64,000 nt of DNA from Enterovibrio gelatinilyticus (GCF_028683095.1 NZ_JAJUBC010000026.1:18742-82741), one strand, 5' to 3'; positions 16,959 to 26,424 are shown, numbered from the stretch's first letter. Numbers and translations: made by a program. Notes: generated from the sequence alone by a model not told the origin.

Positions 16959-18329
16959 TTAGCGACCGCCATTACCTTGAACGATTTCGTAGCAGGGGAC
17001 ATAAGCCGTTCCAGGCAGTTTCATGCGTTGCTGCTCCACAAAGCCTCGCAGCAATTTATCCATCTTTTTCATTAAGACGGCATCACCGTTAATTTTGAAT
17101 GGACCATGACGTTCAATCTCACGGATCCCTTCCTCTTTCACGTTGCCAGCAACAATGCCAGAGAAGGCTTGTCGCAGTGCAGACGCGAGAAGTTCAGGTC
17201 GTTGATTCATGTGTAAGTCGAGGTTCGCCATGTTTTCATGGTTGGGCTCAAACGGCAGTTGGAACTCGGGTGCAATTTTTAGTGACCAGTTAAACGAGTA
17301 TGCGTCTCCCGTTGATTGTCGATGTTCTTTCACTGCGGGCATGCCTTGCTTGATAATGCGTGCCGCTTTTGCCGGATCGCCCACCACGATTTGATAGTAC
17401 TTGGTGGCCTCTTCTCCAATGACATCGCGAATGAATTCATCGATGACACGGAAATAATCGGCACTTTCTTTAGGGCCAGTGAGTACAACGGGCATCGGCT
17501 GACCTGCATTGTCTGGATGCATTAAAATACCAAGTAAATAGAGCAATTCTTCTGCCGTCCCTGCGCCGCCAGGGAAGATCACGATGGCATGGCCGACACG
17601 CACAAATGCTTCCAGCCGTTTTTCGATATCCGGCATGATCACCAGTTCGTTAACAATGGGATTGGGGGGCTCTGCAGCAATAATTGACGGCTCGGTTAAC
17701 CCTAAGAAACGGCTACCTGTTACGCGCTGTTTAGCGTGACCAATAGCTGCCCCTTTCATTGGCCCTTCCATTGCCCCGGGTCCACAACCAGTACAGATAT
17801 TAAGTTCGCGCAGCCCTAGTTCATGGCCGACCTCACGGGTGTATTGGTATTCAATAGGATTGATAGAGTGTCCACCCCAACAAACCACTAGGTTAGGGTC
17901 TTTGCCTGGTACTAACGCTTTCGCGTTACGCAAAATATCGAAAATCAAATTGGTGATGTGATTTGAATTTGTAAGGTTGAAGATTTTGGCGTGCTCGAGC
18001 TGTACATTGACGTGAATGATGTCACGTAGTACCGAAAACATGTGCTCTTGAATGCCTCGAATGATTTTTCCATCTACAAACGCGTGATCGGGTGGGTTGA
18101 CCAACTCTAGCTTCACCCCGCGCTCACGTCGCATGACGCGGATGTTGAATGCTTTGTATTGTTCAAGCAGTTCTTTGGAGCTGTCTGTATGGCTGCCGGA
18201 GTTAAGTACGGCTAGCGAACAGTTACGATACAGGCGGTATAAATCGCTCTGCGCGGTGTCTTTGAGTCTGTCGACCTCAAGCTGAGAAAGTAGATCCATT
18301 GCCCCGACTGGGCTGATATGAGTGATCAT
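16959..18329 (-). CDS. ppnN: Nucleotide 5'-monophosphate nucleosidase PpnN (YgdH)
   Basis: PpnN splits nucleoside monophosphates into base and ribose-5-phosphate and is a (p)ppGpp-responsive enzyme in E. coli. The protein is 456 residues from the ATG at 18329, which has AGGAGG five bases upstream. The central LOG-type domain shows [16 protein letters not shown] and [16 protein letters not shown] (the PGGxGTxxE active-site motif); the N- and C-terminal domains typical of the long PpnN form are present. An upstream GTG at 18335 is in frame but too close to the ribosome site. A terminator follows. Confidence 0.95.
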   Translation of the reverse strand: MITHISPVGAMDLLSQLEVDRLKDTAQSDLYRLYRNCSLAVLNSGSHTDSSKELLEQYKAFNIRVMRRERGVKLELVNPPDHAFVDGKIIRGIQEHMFSVLRDIIHVNVQLEHAKIFNLTNSNHITNLIFDILRNAKALVPGKDPNLVVCWGGHSINPIEYQYTREVGHELGLRELNICTGCGPGAMEGPMKGAAIGHAKQRVTGSRFLGLTEPSIIAAEPPNPIVNELVIMPDIEKRLEAFVRVGHAIVIFPGGAGTAEELLYLLGILMHPDNAGQPMPVVLTGPKESADYFRVIDEFIRDVIGEEATKYYQIVVGDPAKAARIIKQGMPAVKEHRQSTGDAYSFNWSLKIAPEFQLPFEPNHENMANLDLHMNQRPELLASALRQAFSGIVAGNVKEEGIREIERHGPFKINGDAVLMKKMDKLLRGFVEQQRMKLPGTAYVPCYEIVQGNGGR

Positions 18330-18630
18330 AGTCACCTCCTGTGCGAAGAAAACACACTGCCTAAAGAGAAAGGCTTTTTATAAACATCATTTCATTCAAT
18401 GAATTATTGTTTTCAATGCTATAAAAATCAGTGTGTTAATTAACCATACACGCAGATATTTAGTTTAGCCAGTTTGACGAGATAAAAGGATGCAGTACGA
18501 GGAGGAACGTGGCGTGAAAAAGTAAAGGGTGGAGCGATAGCGATGTAAGAGAGAGCGTTCGAAGCTGCTGATGAGGTAAAGACAATACTATTGAATCAAG
18601 CAGATAACGAGTGAGTCAATTAGAGGAAGA
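18330..18630. other. Intergenic region upstream of ppnN
   Basis: About 300 bp between the start of ppnN and the stop of the diguanylate cyclase gene, both minus strand. It must hold the ppnN promoter. No coding frame, strong hairpin or operator is evident. Confidence 0.4.
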
Positions 18631-20187
18631 CTAAGCCCATACCAATTTGTTACGACCATTATGTTTGGCGTTGTATAGCGCATTATCTGCGCGCTCGAGG
18701 ACTTGAACTGTATTGTCGTTGTCTTTGAACATGCTTGCGCCGATGGAAACCGTAACGGTTAGACGCATATCTTTGAACTTGAAAGGAAGTTTTGCGATGG
18801 TTTCACGTACATTGTTTAGCAATGACTTTCGTGTTTCTTCGTCGGCGTCAGGTAACAAGATCACAAACTCCTCACCACCAAATCGTGCAATAAAATCGGT
18901 ATCACGTAAACATTGATGAATGGTTCTTGCGACAACTTTCAGTACTTTGTCTCCGACGAGGTGACCGTATTGGTCGTTGACGCTTTTGAAGTGGTCAATG
19001 TCAATCATGGCAAGGCAGAACGGTGTTTCGTAACGAATCCAGCAGCGATATTCGTGTTCTAAGCGATCATCCAGCGCCGCACGGTTATAGACTTTGGTGA
19101 GTGGGTCGAGCAGCAGTTTACGCTCTTGATCACCGAGACGACGGCGGTAGTCCATCGTTTGGCTGTAAAGCGCCTCAAGTTTTTGTTCATTGTGCTGTAG
19201 CTGTTCTAGAAGCTGTTGCTCGCGCTCTTCAAGCTCTTTGTTACGAGTCACTAACGAGGCAAGATTTACGGAAACTTGAGAAAGTTTAGGTCGCAAGGCA
19301 TCCAGTGATTCTGCATCTCGGAGTTGAGTTTGAATCGTTTCAACAGAATGCTCAAGTTCATCGTTGATTGTGCTTCGTTGCGTTGATATGGATTGAGAGT
19401 TGTCAATGGATCGCCCGTTATGGCGCTGAACAATGGAGAGATCTTCATTGAGCTGTGACAAAAAAGCCTGTGAGGCTTTTCGCTCATTGCGCGTACCATC
19501 CAGGATGAGCTGAACGGACTCTAAGGTGAGTTCCAGCAGAGTTTGCGCTTCTGGCGCTAGCAGTAGTTTACTTCGAATGCTTAATAAACGATCGCCAGCT
19601 TCACCATCAAAATCGAGCTCTGTGATCAAGTGTTGCAGTTCGCTACACAGTTGATTAATACGATCGATATTGAGTAATTCTTTTGCCGTTAATCCATTCG
19701 AGGGCAATGCCAATAGCTTGAGCGCGCGTTCATAAAGCTGAAGTAGCGCGACGATTTTATTGTTATTGCCTTGTTCATGGGCATTTGGACTTATCAGCAG
19801 ATTTCGCAGATCTCGTTTGAGTTGCGCAGGAAGCCCAGGTAAGCACTTTAGTGTTTCAGCACTTTGTTCGTACTGACATTCCAAGGTGCCTTTGGCTTTC
19901 TCCATTGCTTGATTATGTCTGTTGACCATGCGCTCTACCAATGCCAGTTGAGGGATCAATCTGCTGACATCGTCTTGACTGTCTAGCTCTCGTCGTATCT
20001 GTGACAACCGCTCATTGAGCAGTGGGTCTTCATGCGCTTGAGATGCTGCAATAAGGCGTGAAATTAGCCTTTTTAAGATCGTCGCTTCACGCCGCGATTT
20101 AAGAGCTAAATCACGGAATACCAGCTGTGAGTGCTGCAACTTTTCTTTCAGTGTAATGACGTCTTCATCTGACGAGAAGTTGGACAT
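18631..20187 (-). CDS. Diguanylate cyclase with long coiled-coil N-terminus
   Basis: This 518-residue soluble protein ends in an intact GGDEF domain that should make cyclic-di-GMP from two GTP. The active-site motif is GGEEF at 437-441, and the inhibitory I-site RDTD is at 428-431, correctly five residues before it; the substrate segment MIDIDHFKSVNDQYGHLVGD is also intact. The first 350 residues are rich in leucine, glutamine and charged residues, have heptad character, and contain no membrane segment; they resemble the coiled-coil sensory module of some proteobacterial cyclases. No partner kinase lies beside it. The next gene upstream is a TPR protein with a decayed cyclase-like end. Confidence 0.92.
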   Translation of the reverse strand: MSNFSSDEDVITLKEKLQHSQLVFRDLALKSRREATILKRLISRLIAASQAHEDPLLNERLSQIRRELDSQDDVSRLIPQLALVERMVNRHNQAMEKAKGTLECQYEQSAETLKCLPGLPAQLKRDLRNLLISPNAHEQGNNNKIVALLQLYERALKLLALPSNGLTAKELLNIDRINQLCSELQHLITELDFDGEAGDRLLSIRSKLLLAPEAQTLLELTLESVQLILDGTRNERKASQAFLSQLNEDLSIVQRHNGRSIDNSQSISTQRSTINDELEHSVETIQTQLRDAESLDALRPKLSQVSVNLASLVTRNKELEEREQQLLEQLQHNEQKLEALYSQTMDYRRRLGDQERKLLLDPLTKVYNRAALDDRLEHEYRCWIRYETPFCLAMIDIDHFKSVNDQYGHLVGDKVLKVVARTIHQCLRDTDFIARFGGEEFVILLPDADEETRKSLLNNVRETIAKLPFKFKDMRLTVTVSIGASMFKDNDNTVQVLERADNALYNAKHNGRNKLVWA

Positions 20188-20318
20188 AAACTACGACTAT
20201 ATCTCCAAACCCCCGCCACATGCGCTTTTGCATCGACTTTGGGGCTGATAAATGAAAAACGCATGCGCGCGACCACTAGCTATAACGGTTTATTGCTTGT
20301 CTTATCAATAAATTGAAG

Positions 20319-22589
20319 TCAGTTTTTATCAGATTCGTGAACCGTCTGCCAGTTAATCTCACCGTTTGCCGAAGTTTTGACCTTAAGCAATCCAGTACTT
20401 ATGCCATCAAGGCACGCTTGACGGACATTGTTATCGGCGAAACAAGCTGCTGGGGTGGAGTCTATGGCACTGATTTGGACCCACTGGCTGGATAGCTCAT
20501 TTTTACAGGCCTGGCGGGCGGCACTGGTTGCCATCAGCAGGATGTCGATAAGCTCTTTGTCGTTGATAGAGGTAAATGCGCGAGGCAGGAAAGGGTAGTC
20601 TGCCATGCCTATACGAAGTCGGTTATCTACATCTTCAAGTCCAGCTTCTTGGACAAAATCGTCAACCAATTGCTGGATTTTCGATGCCAGACGTTCTGGT
20701 GCATTCAGGGTTTCAGCATTGGGCTCAATGTAAATGAACATGGCATCGGAGAAATGGTAAAGACGTGCGGGCTTGATGATGTGTGATTTTAAGAAATCAC
20801 CCATCTGACGTTCTAATTCTAATCCTTGATGGTAGCCATGCTGAAGATAGACAACCTTCAAAAATGGCACTTCAAACATGGCAAAGCTCAGTTTGTCACT
20901 GAGGGGCTCATGGATCATTTCACCCAAATACCACTGTTCAAAATTCGCACTGGTTTTCGCGAGTGAATTCGACAATCTATCATTGAGCATTCGCAAGTTG
21001 CGCAGACCACTTCGAGGGTGGGTATACAGCTCTTTTTGAAGATCTTGCAATTGATTGAGTCGCATCGATGCTGCACGATTTCTCAGCACCAATACCAGCA
21101 ACAGAACGCTTAGGCTTCCTAATAGAAATAGGTTTATTTTCTTCTGTTCAACAATGGTTTGAGTGTTCTCTGCATGCTGCTTTTGCATGTCGTCGAATTG
21201 AAGCTGTCGCTCTATGACGCGTTGGCTTTGTTTAAATGACTCAGTTTCCTGATTTCGACGTTGTGTCTCATCACGTTGACTGATTTCGTCATAGCGACGC
21301 TGAAAATACAAGGCGCTTGGGAAATCAGGTTTTTGTTCATAAGCCTGTGACAGCTGAGCGAGGCTGTCACGTTTGAGTTTATAGTTGTTGATAGCGGTTG
21401 CATGGCTTAAGGCTTGCTTTAATGCATCAATGGCGACATCCGTTTGTTGAGTCAATAACGCCTGTTCCCCTTTGACAATCAATGCTTGGGCGAGCACCTC
21501 CATGGCGTTAGCATTCTTAGCAAGCTTAATAGCGTCGTTGACATATTCCTTCGCTTGCGGGTATCGGAGCAATTTGAGGTAAGTGTTTGCAATCGCAACA
21601 TTGATGTCGGCGATTTGAACGTCGCGAGCCAGAGTTTTTTCTAGTTCTAAGGCGTTAAAATAGTGAACGAGTGCGAAATTGTAGCGCCCTTGCTGGTGGT
21701 ACAAGCCTGCAAGTAGTGTTTGTGTTTCGGAGAGGCCGCACTTCAAATCATACTGTTCATAGAATTCAGCCGCTTGGTTCGCGTGTTGAAGCGCTTTATT
21801 AAATGCCCCTTTTTGCTGATAAAGCTTGGTCAATGCAATGTTGGCTTGGGCAATCTGTGGTGATAAATCATTTTCGCTTGCTTGCCAGTAAGCACTGAGT
21901 AACTCGGATAGGGCGCGTTCATGAGCGTTAATGCGGAGGAAATAATTGCCTAGCGCAATTTGGTATCGCACCTTGAGTTTTAAATTCGCATCTGTCCCGA
22001 GCGCATTTTTCGCGATATCGAATTGGGCAAGGGTTTCTTGTTCATTTTCCTGTTCAGTGACAATGATAGCGTTCAGTAGCGTTGTTTCAAACGTTAGGCG
22101 TTGAACGCGGCTTGAATGCATATCAGTGAGTTTTGGGATCTCTGCAATCAGCGTCTGAAGTAGCGTTTCTGCTGCTGCTGGGTCATTGTTCAGTGTCAGC
22201 AATAGCGACGTTTCCGCGAGAGTGACTTCCAAAAGTGCTCGTTTGAGATGATGGGCGGTTGCGATCTCTTTGGCTAAGGCCAAAAACTTCCATGCTTTTT
22301 CTCGATGAAGCAAAATGCCATGCGCTTTGGCGGAAATTAAATAGGCATGCACAGTATTGAGGGGAGTGCGAATAGAGCGATCTGCTTCGTTATTGCTATG
22401 AGGTCGGTTACTTGTTTCAGCGAGTCGACGCTGCATGAGATAGCGCTCAGTGACCTGCAATGCTTGCCTTGGGTCTGTGTGTAACAAGGCTTCAGCCTCT
22501 GTGAGCACAGGTGTTGAATTAATTGTTGCGCTGACATGATTGCTTATCAGCAACGAAAAAAAAAGCAGTGCGGTTGTCAAAAATCGCAT
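20319..22589 (-). CDS. TPR-repeat membrane protein with degenerate GGDEF-like C-terminus
   Basis: A 756-residue protein with a signal peptide (MRFLTTALLFFSLLISNHVSA), a periplasmic region of tetratricopeptide-type helical repeats (about 30-440), a short coiled coil, one membrane helix (about 486-504) and a cytoplasmic end of about 250 residues. That end looks like a GGDEF domain that has lost its active site: RSGLRNLRMLNDRL resembles the start of the fold, YHFSDAMFIY sits where GGDEF should be (about 611-620), RLRIGMADYPF resembles the SIGIA strand, and LLMATSAARQACKNE the final helix. It probably senses or binds rather than synthesises. A diguanylate cyclase gene follows 131 bp downstream on the same strand. 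No symbol is known to me. Confidence 0.78.
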   Translation of the reverse strand: MRFLTTALLFFSLLISNHVSATINSTPVLTEAEALLHTDPRQALQVTERYLMQRRLAETSNRPHSNNEADRSIRTPLNTVHAYLISAKAHGILLHREKAWKFLALAKEIATAHHLKRALLEVTLAETSLLLTLNNDPAAAETLLQTLIAEIPKLTDMHSSRVQRLTFETTLLNAIIVTEQENEQETLAQFDIAKNALGTDANLKLKVRYQIALGNYFLRINAHERALSELLSAYWQASENDLSPQIAQANIALTKLYQQKGAFNKALQHANQAAEFYEQYDLKCGLSETQTLLAGLYHQQGRYNFALVHYFNALELEKTLARDVQIADINVAIANTYLKLLRYPQAKEYVNDAIKLAKNANAMEVLAQALIVKGEQALLTQQTDVAIDALKQALSHATAINNYKLKRDSLAQLSQAYEQKPDFPSALYFQRRYDEISQRDETQRRNQETESFKQSQRVIERQLQFDDMQKQHAENTQTIVEQKKINLFLLGSLSVLLLVLVLRNRAASMRLNQLQDLQKELYTHPRSGLRNLRMLNDRLSNSLAKTSANFEQWYLGEMIHEPLSDKLSFAMFEVPFLKVVYLQHGYHQGLELERQMGDFLKSHIIKPARLYHFSDAMFIYIEPNAETLNAPERLASKIQQLVDDFVQEAGLEDVDNRLRIGMADYPFLPRAFTSINDKELIDILLMATSAARQACKNELSSQWVQISAIDSTPAACFADNNVRQACLDGISTGLLKVKTSANGEINWQTVHESDKN

Positions 22590-22616
22590 GATTAGCAGAG
22601 TCTATGATTGTGAAGA

Positions 22617-22640
22617 AAAAAGGCTCAGAACTCTGAGCCT
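22617..22640 (-). terminator. Terminator of queF
   Basis: On the minus strand AGGCTCAGA/TCTGAGCCT (22640-22632 with 22629-22621) is followed by six U, just after the queF stop. Confidence 0.88.
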
Positions 22641-22649
22641 GTTTCGAAA

Positions 22650-23495
22650 TTATTGACGAGCGAGTCGGTTATTTTCGCTTGGTGTTTTACCCATGTTAGT
22701 ACGATATGGGTTGATATCCAAACCACCGCGGCGAGTGTAGCGCGCGTAAACCGTTAACAATTCAGGCTGACAGTACTTCATCAGATCCGTAAAAATTCGC
22801 TCAACACATTGTTCGTGGAATTCATTGTGACGGCGGAACGATACGACATAACGCAGTAGCTTTTCACGATTGATTTTCGGACCTTTGTACGCGATACGTA
22901 CTGAACCCCAATCAGGTTGGTTAGTGATAAGACAGTTGGACTTCAAAAGGTCACTGTTCAGTGTCTCACTAACCACTGGGCCTTCTGCCGCTCCTTCTAA
23001 GAGGCTTGGATCAAAGGCATAGTCGGTGATTTCGATGTCTTGGTCGTCAATATTTTCGCCACCAAATGCAATCACGGGTGTGTTGCTGAATTCTTCAAGG
23101 GGCAAGATAGTGACATCGACATCTTCGCCAGCACAGGCTGACAGGTCTTTCGCCAAGGTATCGACCACTTCCTGCCAGCTATCAAAACGCGTCTGGTTGA
23201 AGCTGTTGAGGTACAGTTTGAACGATTTAGATTCGATCAAGTTTGGACTGGTTGCTGGCAGACGCACTTCACCAATCGCGACTTGCGGTAACCCTTTGCC
23301 ATTGAGCCATGACAGTTCGTAGAGTGTCCAAATGTCGTAACCGGTAAAAGGCAGTGAATCCCCAAGGTCTAGGTCATCACGATTAAGACTACGCGGTACA
23401 GGTTGCAGCAGCTCAGGAGCGTATAGCTCTTGATAGTCCGTTTTCTGACCTAGCGACAGGCCAGCAAGTTCTTTTGCATCTTGATATTTGCTCAT
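22650..23495 (-). CDS. queF: NADPH-dependent 7-cyano-7-deazaguanine reductase QueF
   Basis: QueF reduces preQ0 to preQ1 in queuosine biosynthesis. From the ATG at 23495 it is 281 residues, the long bimodular (YqcD) form. The substrate-recognition [13 protein letters not shown] (89-100 region), nucleophile C188 in [15 protein letters not shown], proton donor D195 and FHEQCVERI near the C-terminus are all present. An upstream ATG at 23528 is in frame but outside the conserved protein. It is divergent from syd, with 62 bp between the starts. Confidence 0.96.
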   Translation of the reverse strand: MSKYQDAKELAGLSLGQKTDYQELYAPELLQPVPRSLNRDDLDLGDSLPFTGYDIWTLYELSWLNGKGLPQVAIGEVRLPATSPNLIESKSFKLYLNSFNQTRFDSWQEVVDTLAKDLSACAGEDVDVTILPLEEFSNTPVIAFGGENIDDQDIEITDYAFDPSLLEGAAEGPVVSETLNSDLLKSNCLITNQPDWGSVRIAYKGPKINREKLLRYVVSFRRHNEFHEQCVERIFTDLMKYCQPELLTVYARYTRRGGLDINPYRTNMGKTPSENNRLARQ

Positions 23496-23557
23496 ACGGT
23501 TTTGCCACGGATCGATTAGAATGCGCAAAGTTTACTGAATCTTGAGGAATCTTGCTA

Positions 23558-24103
23558 ATGAATCACTCTGTTACTCATGCGCTTTGGTCGTTCAGCGAGC
23601 GTTTTGTCGATGCTTGGAATATACAACATGGTTCAAAACCACAGAGCGATGCCTATTTGGGTCTTGCCTCTCCATGCGTGTTGCAAGAAACGGATGACAC
23701 GGTGATTTGGCAGCCAGTAATGAGAAATGAACCTGCGGATTTCAGTAATGTTGAAGACGGTATAGGCATTAGTTTGCATGAAGACATTAAGGCTTTTTAT
23801 GCCGGCCTCTACTGCGGTGATATGACAGCATCGTTTAATGGTCACCCTCTAGAGCTTATTCAAGTATGGAGCGATGAGGACTTGCCGCGCCTACAAGAAA
23901 ATATGCTTGGCCATTTACTCATGCAAAAGCGATTAAAGCAAAATCCGACAGTTTTCATTGCGTCAACCGATGACGAATTTGATGTTGTGTCTATTTGCAG
24001 TGTGACAGGCGAAGTGATTAAAGAACGTATCGGGACGAAAGAGCGCAATGTATTGGCGCCAAACGTAGAGACGTTTCTCGGTATGTTGAAGCCGGAGGCA
24101 TAG
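23558..24103 (+). CDS. syd: SecY-interacting protein Syd
   Basis: Syd is a small cytoplasmic protein that binds SecY and is thought to check SecY complex integrity. The protein is 181 residues from ATG 23558 (a TTG at 23552 is an alternative; GAGG lies at 23544-23547). Recognisable segments are SLHEDIKAFYAGLYCGDM and LIQVWSDEDLPRLQENMLGH. It is the first gene of a probable two-gene unit with the DUF2310 gene 5 bp downstream. Syd next to csrB and yqcC is the same arrangement as in E. coli. Confidence 0.93.
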   Translation: MNHSVTHALWSFSERFVDAWNIQHGSKPQSDAYLGLASPCVLQETDDTVIWQPVMRNEPADFSNVEDGIGISLHEDIKAFYAGLYCGDMTASFNGHPLELIQVWSDEDLPRLQENMLGHLLMQKRLKQNPTVFIASTDDEFDVVSICSVTGEVIKERIGTKERNVLAPNVETFLGMLKPEA

Positions 24104-24108
24104 TAGAT

Positions 24109-24882
24109 ATGTACGTGGTTGAACTGACCTTTGAGTGTTTTGATGACACAACGATCTCTGCTGTGGATCGCTCTGTAAATGGGTTGATGGATGCTTTGCG
24201 CTATAACGGACAAGTGTTAGGGCGTGAGTTTCCAATGGTAATGGGCGATGGAGTGTTTCACGTGCGCGCAGTGTGCCCAGAGAAAGATAGCCTAAACCCT
24301 AAATATCATAGCCCTCAGGTCGCGTTGAAAATACGTCAGTTGTCAGAGGCGTGTTTATTATCGCCGAAGTTAAAAGTGCTTGGGCGTGACATTAACTCGG
24401 AAGAAAGTGCTCAAGTAGAAGATCGTTCATGGCAGGTGATGTATACCACTTATGTGCACACATGCTCACCTCTTCGCTGCGGCGAAACACTATTGCCAAT
24501 TCCGCTGTATCGCTTTCCCGCCACCTTTAATGGGGATCATAAGGCGGAAATTAAGTGGCAAACAGAGTGGCAGGCGTGTGACGAGATCCAAATGGCTGGC
24601 TCGTTCAAAGCAGAGCATGCGGCATTGGCTGAAATTCAGGATGCTGACAGCCTTTTGTTCCGAAAAGGCTGGGATATTCGTGGTCGCATTGAGTACATCA
24701 CTAAGGTTCCGACGTATTACTATCAATATCGAGTCGGGGGTAAGGATGCAGAATCTGAACTGGCCAGAAAGTGCCCCAAATGTGGGGGGGATTGGTTATT
24801 AGAAGCCCCACTTCATGATGTATTCCACTTCAAGTGCGATAGTTGTCGTATCGTGTCTAACCTGTCGTGGGACTTTCAGTAA
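24109..24882 (+). CDS. DUF2310 zinc-ribbon-containing protein
   Basis: A 257-residue protein of the DUF2310 family, of unknown function. The C-terminus has a zinc ribbon with CPKCGG near 221-226 and CDSC near 244-247. The rest is a mixed alpha/beta region beginning MYVVELTFECF with no membrane segment. It begins 5 bp after the syd stop, so the two are likely co-transcribed, a pairing common in Vibrionaceae. The stop abuts that of the convergent small gene with no room for a terminator between them. Confidence 0.85.
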   Translation: MYVVELTFECFDDTTISAVDRSVNGLMDALRYNGQVLGREFPMVMGDGVFHVRAVCPEKDSLNPKYHSPQVALKIRQLSEACLLSPKLKVLGRDINSEESAQVEDRSWQVMYTTYVHTCSPLRCGETLLPIPLYRFPATFNGDHKAEIKWQTEWQACDEIQMAGSFKAEHAALAEIQDADSLLFRKGWDIRGRIEYITKVPTYYYQYRVGGKDAESELARKCPKCGGDWLLEAPLHDVFHFKCDSCRIVSNLSWDFQ

Positions 24883-25170
24883 CTAGCTGTTCGCCATAAG
24901 GTGTTGCTCTAGGGCTTCAAGCTTTGTAGTCAGCGCCTTTACTTGCTCTTCTAAAGCTTCGATTCTCTCATCGGAGCTTTTTTTACTCTCGACCAATTCA
25001 ACCTTTGGTACTTTTCCATTTTTCTTCCAATGCTGAAGCGCACTAATGATCAATGGCATAGGAACGGGCTGAGTAAGTCGACTTTTGACGAGTGCAACGC
25101 TGGGATTTTTGCCTTCACGCAGAAGTGATTGAATGGCTTGCTCTAAAATTGGAGTGAAGTCAGTGCTCAT
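24883..25170 (-). CDS. Small KfrA-N-like protein with C-terminal coiled coil
   Basis: A 95-residue protein from ATG 25170 (AAGGGA upstream). The first 50 residues (EQAIQSLLREGKNPSVALVK through ISALQHWKKNGKVP) resemble the KfrA-type N-terminal DNA-binding helices, and residues 60-92 form a coiled coil (ERIEALEEQVKALTTKLEAL). Function is unknown. DNA binding is an inference from weak similarity. It is convergent with the DUF2310 gene and its stop directly adjoins. Confidence 0.6.
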   Translation of the reverse strand: MSTDFTPILEQAIQSLLREGKNPSVALVKSRLTQPVPMPLIISALQHWKKNGKVPKVELVESKKSSDERIEALEEQVKALTTKLEALEQHLMANS

Positions 25171-25248
25171 GGTGCTATCCCTTTTCATCATACCGTTGTG
25201 GCTTGTCAAAATGTTCTTCGCTACACGGTACAGATGAATACAGGAAGT

Positions 25249-25482
25249 TTATCCCTTGCGCAACAGGGTATCGAGTATATCGATTTGCTCGGCCCAATCT
25301 GCATCTTGTGACTTGGCTTCGTCTAAGAATTGGCGTTGGCTCGTTGTCCAAAATGTTGCCGTTAGCAAATTGTCATCGTCTGACAAACCGTGCTCTTCGA
25401 TAAATTTGCGAATATCAGCAGCGTCTGATGACAGACCTAATTGCTGAAATAGGTGTTCTAAATCGTGTTCGAATACTTCCAT
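25249..25482 (-). CDS. DUF2789 family small protein
   Basis: A 77-residue acidic protein of the DUF2789 family, recognised by HDLEHLFQQLGLSSDAADI at the start and FWTTSQRQFLDEAKSQDADW later. The ATG at 25482 is chosen from the family start; an upstream ATG at 25533 adds a hydrophobic stretch absent from relatives. Function unknown. The VarA-type box of the first csrB copy lies just upstream, so the two share a divergent control region. Confidence 0.8.
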   Translation of the reverse strand: MEVFEHDLEHLFQQLGLSSDAADIRKFIEEHGLSDDDNLLTATFWTTSQRQFLDEAKSQDADWAEQIDILDTLLRKG

Positions 25483-25548
25483 TGGCAATGCTCTTTCTGA
25501 TGTTTTTAGAAAGTATAGAAGCTGGATGAGCAAGCTGTCCTTACCTCT

Positions 25549-25566
25549 TGTGAGAGATCTCTTACA
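25549..25566. promoter_or_regulatory. VarA/UvrY (GacA)-type activator box of csrB copy 1
   Basis: TGTGAGAGATCTCTTACA is an almost perfect 18-bp palindrome of the kind bound by GacA-family regulators (UvrY in E. coli, VarA in Vibrio) upstream of Csr RNAs. It lies 164 bp before the start of the conserved RNA sequence, the same distance as in copy 2. Confidence 0.88.
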
Positions 25567-25712
25567 AGCGAGTAGGATTATCCTGTTTTATTCCAAGTAA
25601 TTCTCTCTGGTGTTTATTTTTAATCATTATTTTTCATGCAGTTAAGTAATCCCCTTGAGTGTTTGATTTAAAGTGAGAGATCGATCATTCATTCATGGCT
25701 TGTGCATAAATG

Positions 25713-26154
25713 TGGTTCGCGTAATCTTTGCGGTGTCGGAAGGATACTGACATACGGAACAGGAACTAACACCACGGACTTGGTTAGCTCAGGATGAGCA
25801 GGTAGCGCAAGGATTGTGTTACTAGCAAGGAATGCGGCATTAGGGACAAGGATGGAACGTAGCAGTAAATAGGATATTTGCTGGTCAGGGAGACACTTAG
25901 GACAACCCAGGATGGGGGCTTAAGGAATCACTTCAGGATGAAGTAAAGGACACCCTCAGGAAGAGGATGAGAATCGAGACAGGATGACTCGACGGGTCAA
26001 GGTAAGACTGAAGGACACCTCCAGGACGGAGAGATAAGGATAGAGCTGAAGGATTCAGCCACTGATCATGGAATGATGCAGGGAGCACATTCGTAGCAGG
26101 ATAGCTGCAAGTAAGACCTCAAGGGCACGACGAAAGTCGTGCCCGTTCTTTTTT
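25713..26154 (+). ncRNA. csrB: CsrB-type regulatory RNA, copy 1
   Basis: CsrB RNAs titrate the RNA-binding protein CsrA through many GGA motifs in hairpin loops. This stretch of about 440 nt has about 29 GGA, mostly as AGGA, several inside short stems such as CTTCAGGATGAAG and CTCCAGGACGGAG, and ends in an intrinsic terminator. There is no coding frame of note. Its position between syd and yqcC is that of E. coli csrB. A possible extended -10 (TGTGCATAAAT, about 25701-25711) precedes the start, so the 5' end is approximate. The same sequence recurs from 26571 with 10 substitutions and one indel. VarA/UvrY activation is inferred from the upstream box. Confidence 0.93.
26123..26154 (+). terminator. 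Terminator of csrB copy 1
   Basis: Stem GGGCACGAC/GTCGTGCCC (26123-26131 with 26136-26144), GAAA tetraloop, then GTTCTTTTTT. In copy 2 the A-U pair at stem position 5 is a G-C pair. Confidence 0.93.
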
Positions 26155-26200
26155 CTGCGTTTTTTATTTCCTCGGTTTTGCCATTCAAGCCAGTCTTTTT

Positions 26201-26245
26201 CTTCTCTTCTCTTCTCTTCTCTTCTCTTCTCTTCTCTTCTCTTCT
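26201..26245. repeat. (CTTCT)9 pentanucleotide microsatellite
   Basis: Nine uninterrupted copies of CTTCT lie between the two csrB genes, about 45 bp after the first terminator and about 160 bp before the second activator box. Such tracts change length by slipped-strand mispairing. It is not inside a convincing gene: the minus-strand frame reading REEKRREEK is made by the repeat itself. Confidence 0.95.
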
Positions 26246-26406
26246 TGAATACGCATACGATAACCTCAACGGTATATCTCTAATATATATGTTAAAAAAC
26301 CTGAAATATGGCTGCATAAGAGCAACGTTTTAGCGTAAAGCACTGCATATGGTGATAGAGACTTGAAAATACAGAATGTAATGTTTGTGGCAAACGCTCA
26401 CTGGCT

Positions 26407-26424
26407 TGTGAGATATCTCTTACA
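26407..26424. promoter_or_regulatory. VarA/UvrY (GacA)-type activator box of csrB copy 2
   Basis: TGTGAGATATCTCTTACA differs from the copy 1 box at one central base (G to T at position 8) and lies exactly 164 bp before the start of the second RNA. The intervening 146 bp are not similar between copies. Confidence 0.87.

Noticed and set aside
23496..23557. Possible preQ1 riboswitch upstream of queF
   Set aside because: The queF/syd gap is only 62 bp and shows no preQ1-type stem with an A-rich tail.
26201..26245. CTTCT tract as part of a CRISPR array
   Set aside because: The unit is five bases with no spacers, and no cas genes are present; it is a microsatellite.
26066..26317. 83-residue minus-strand frame rich in REEKRREEK
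   Set aside because: The composition comes from the CTTCT repeat, and the frame overlaps the csrB terminator; no ribosome site and no similarity to known proteins.
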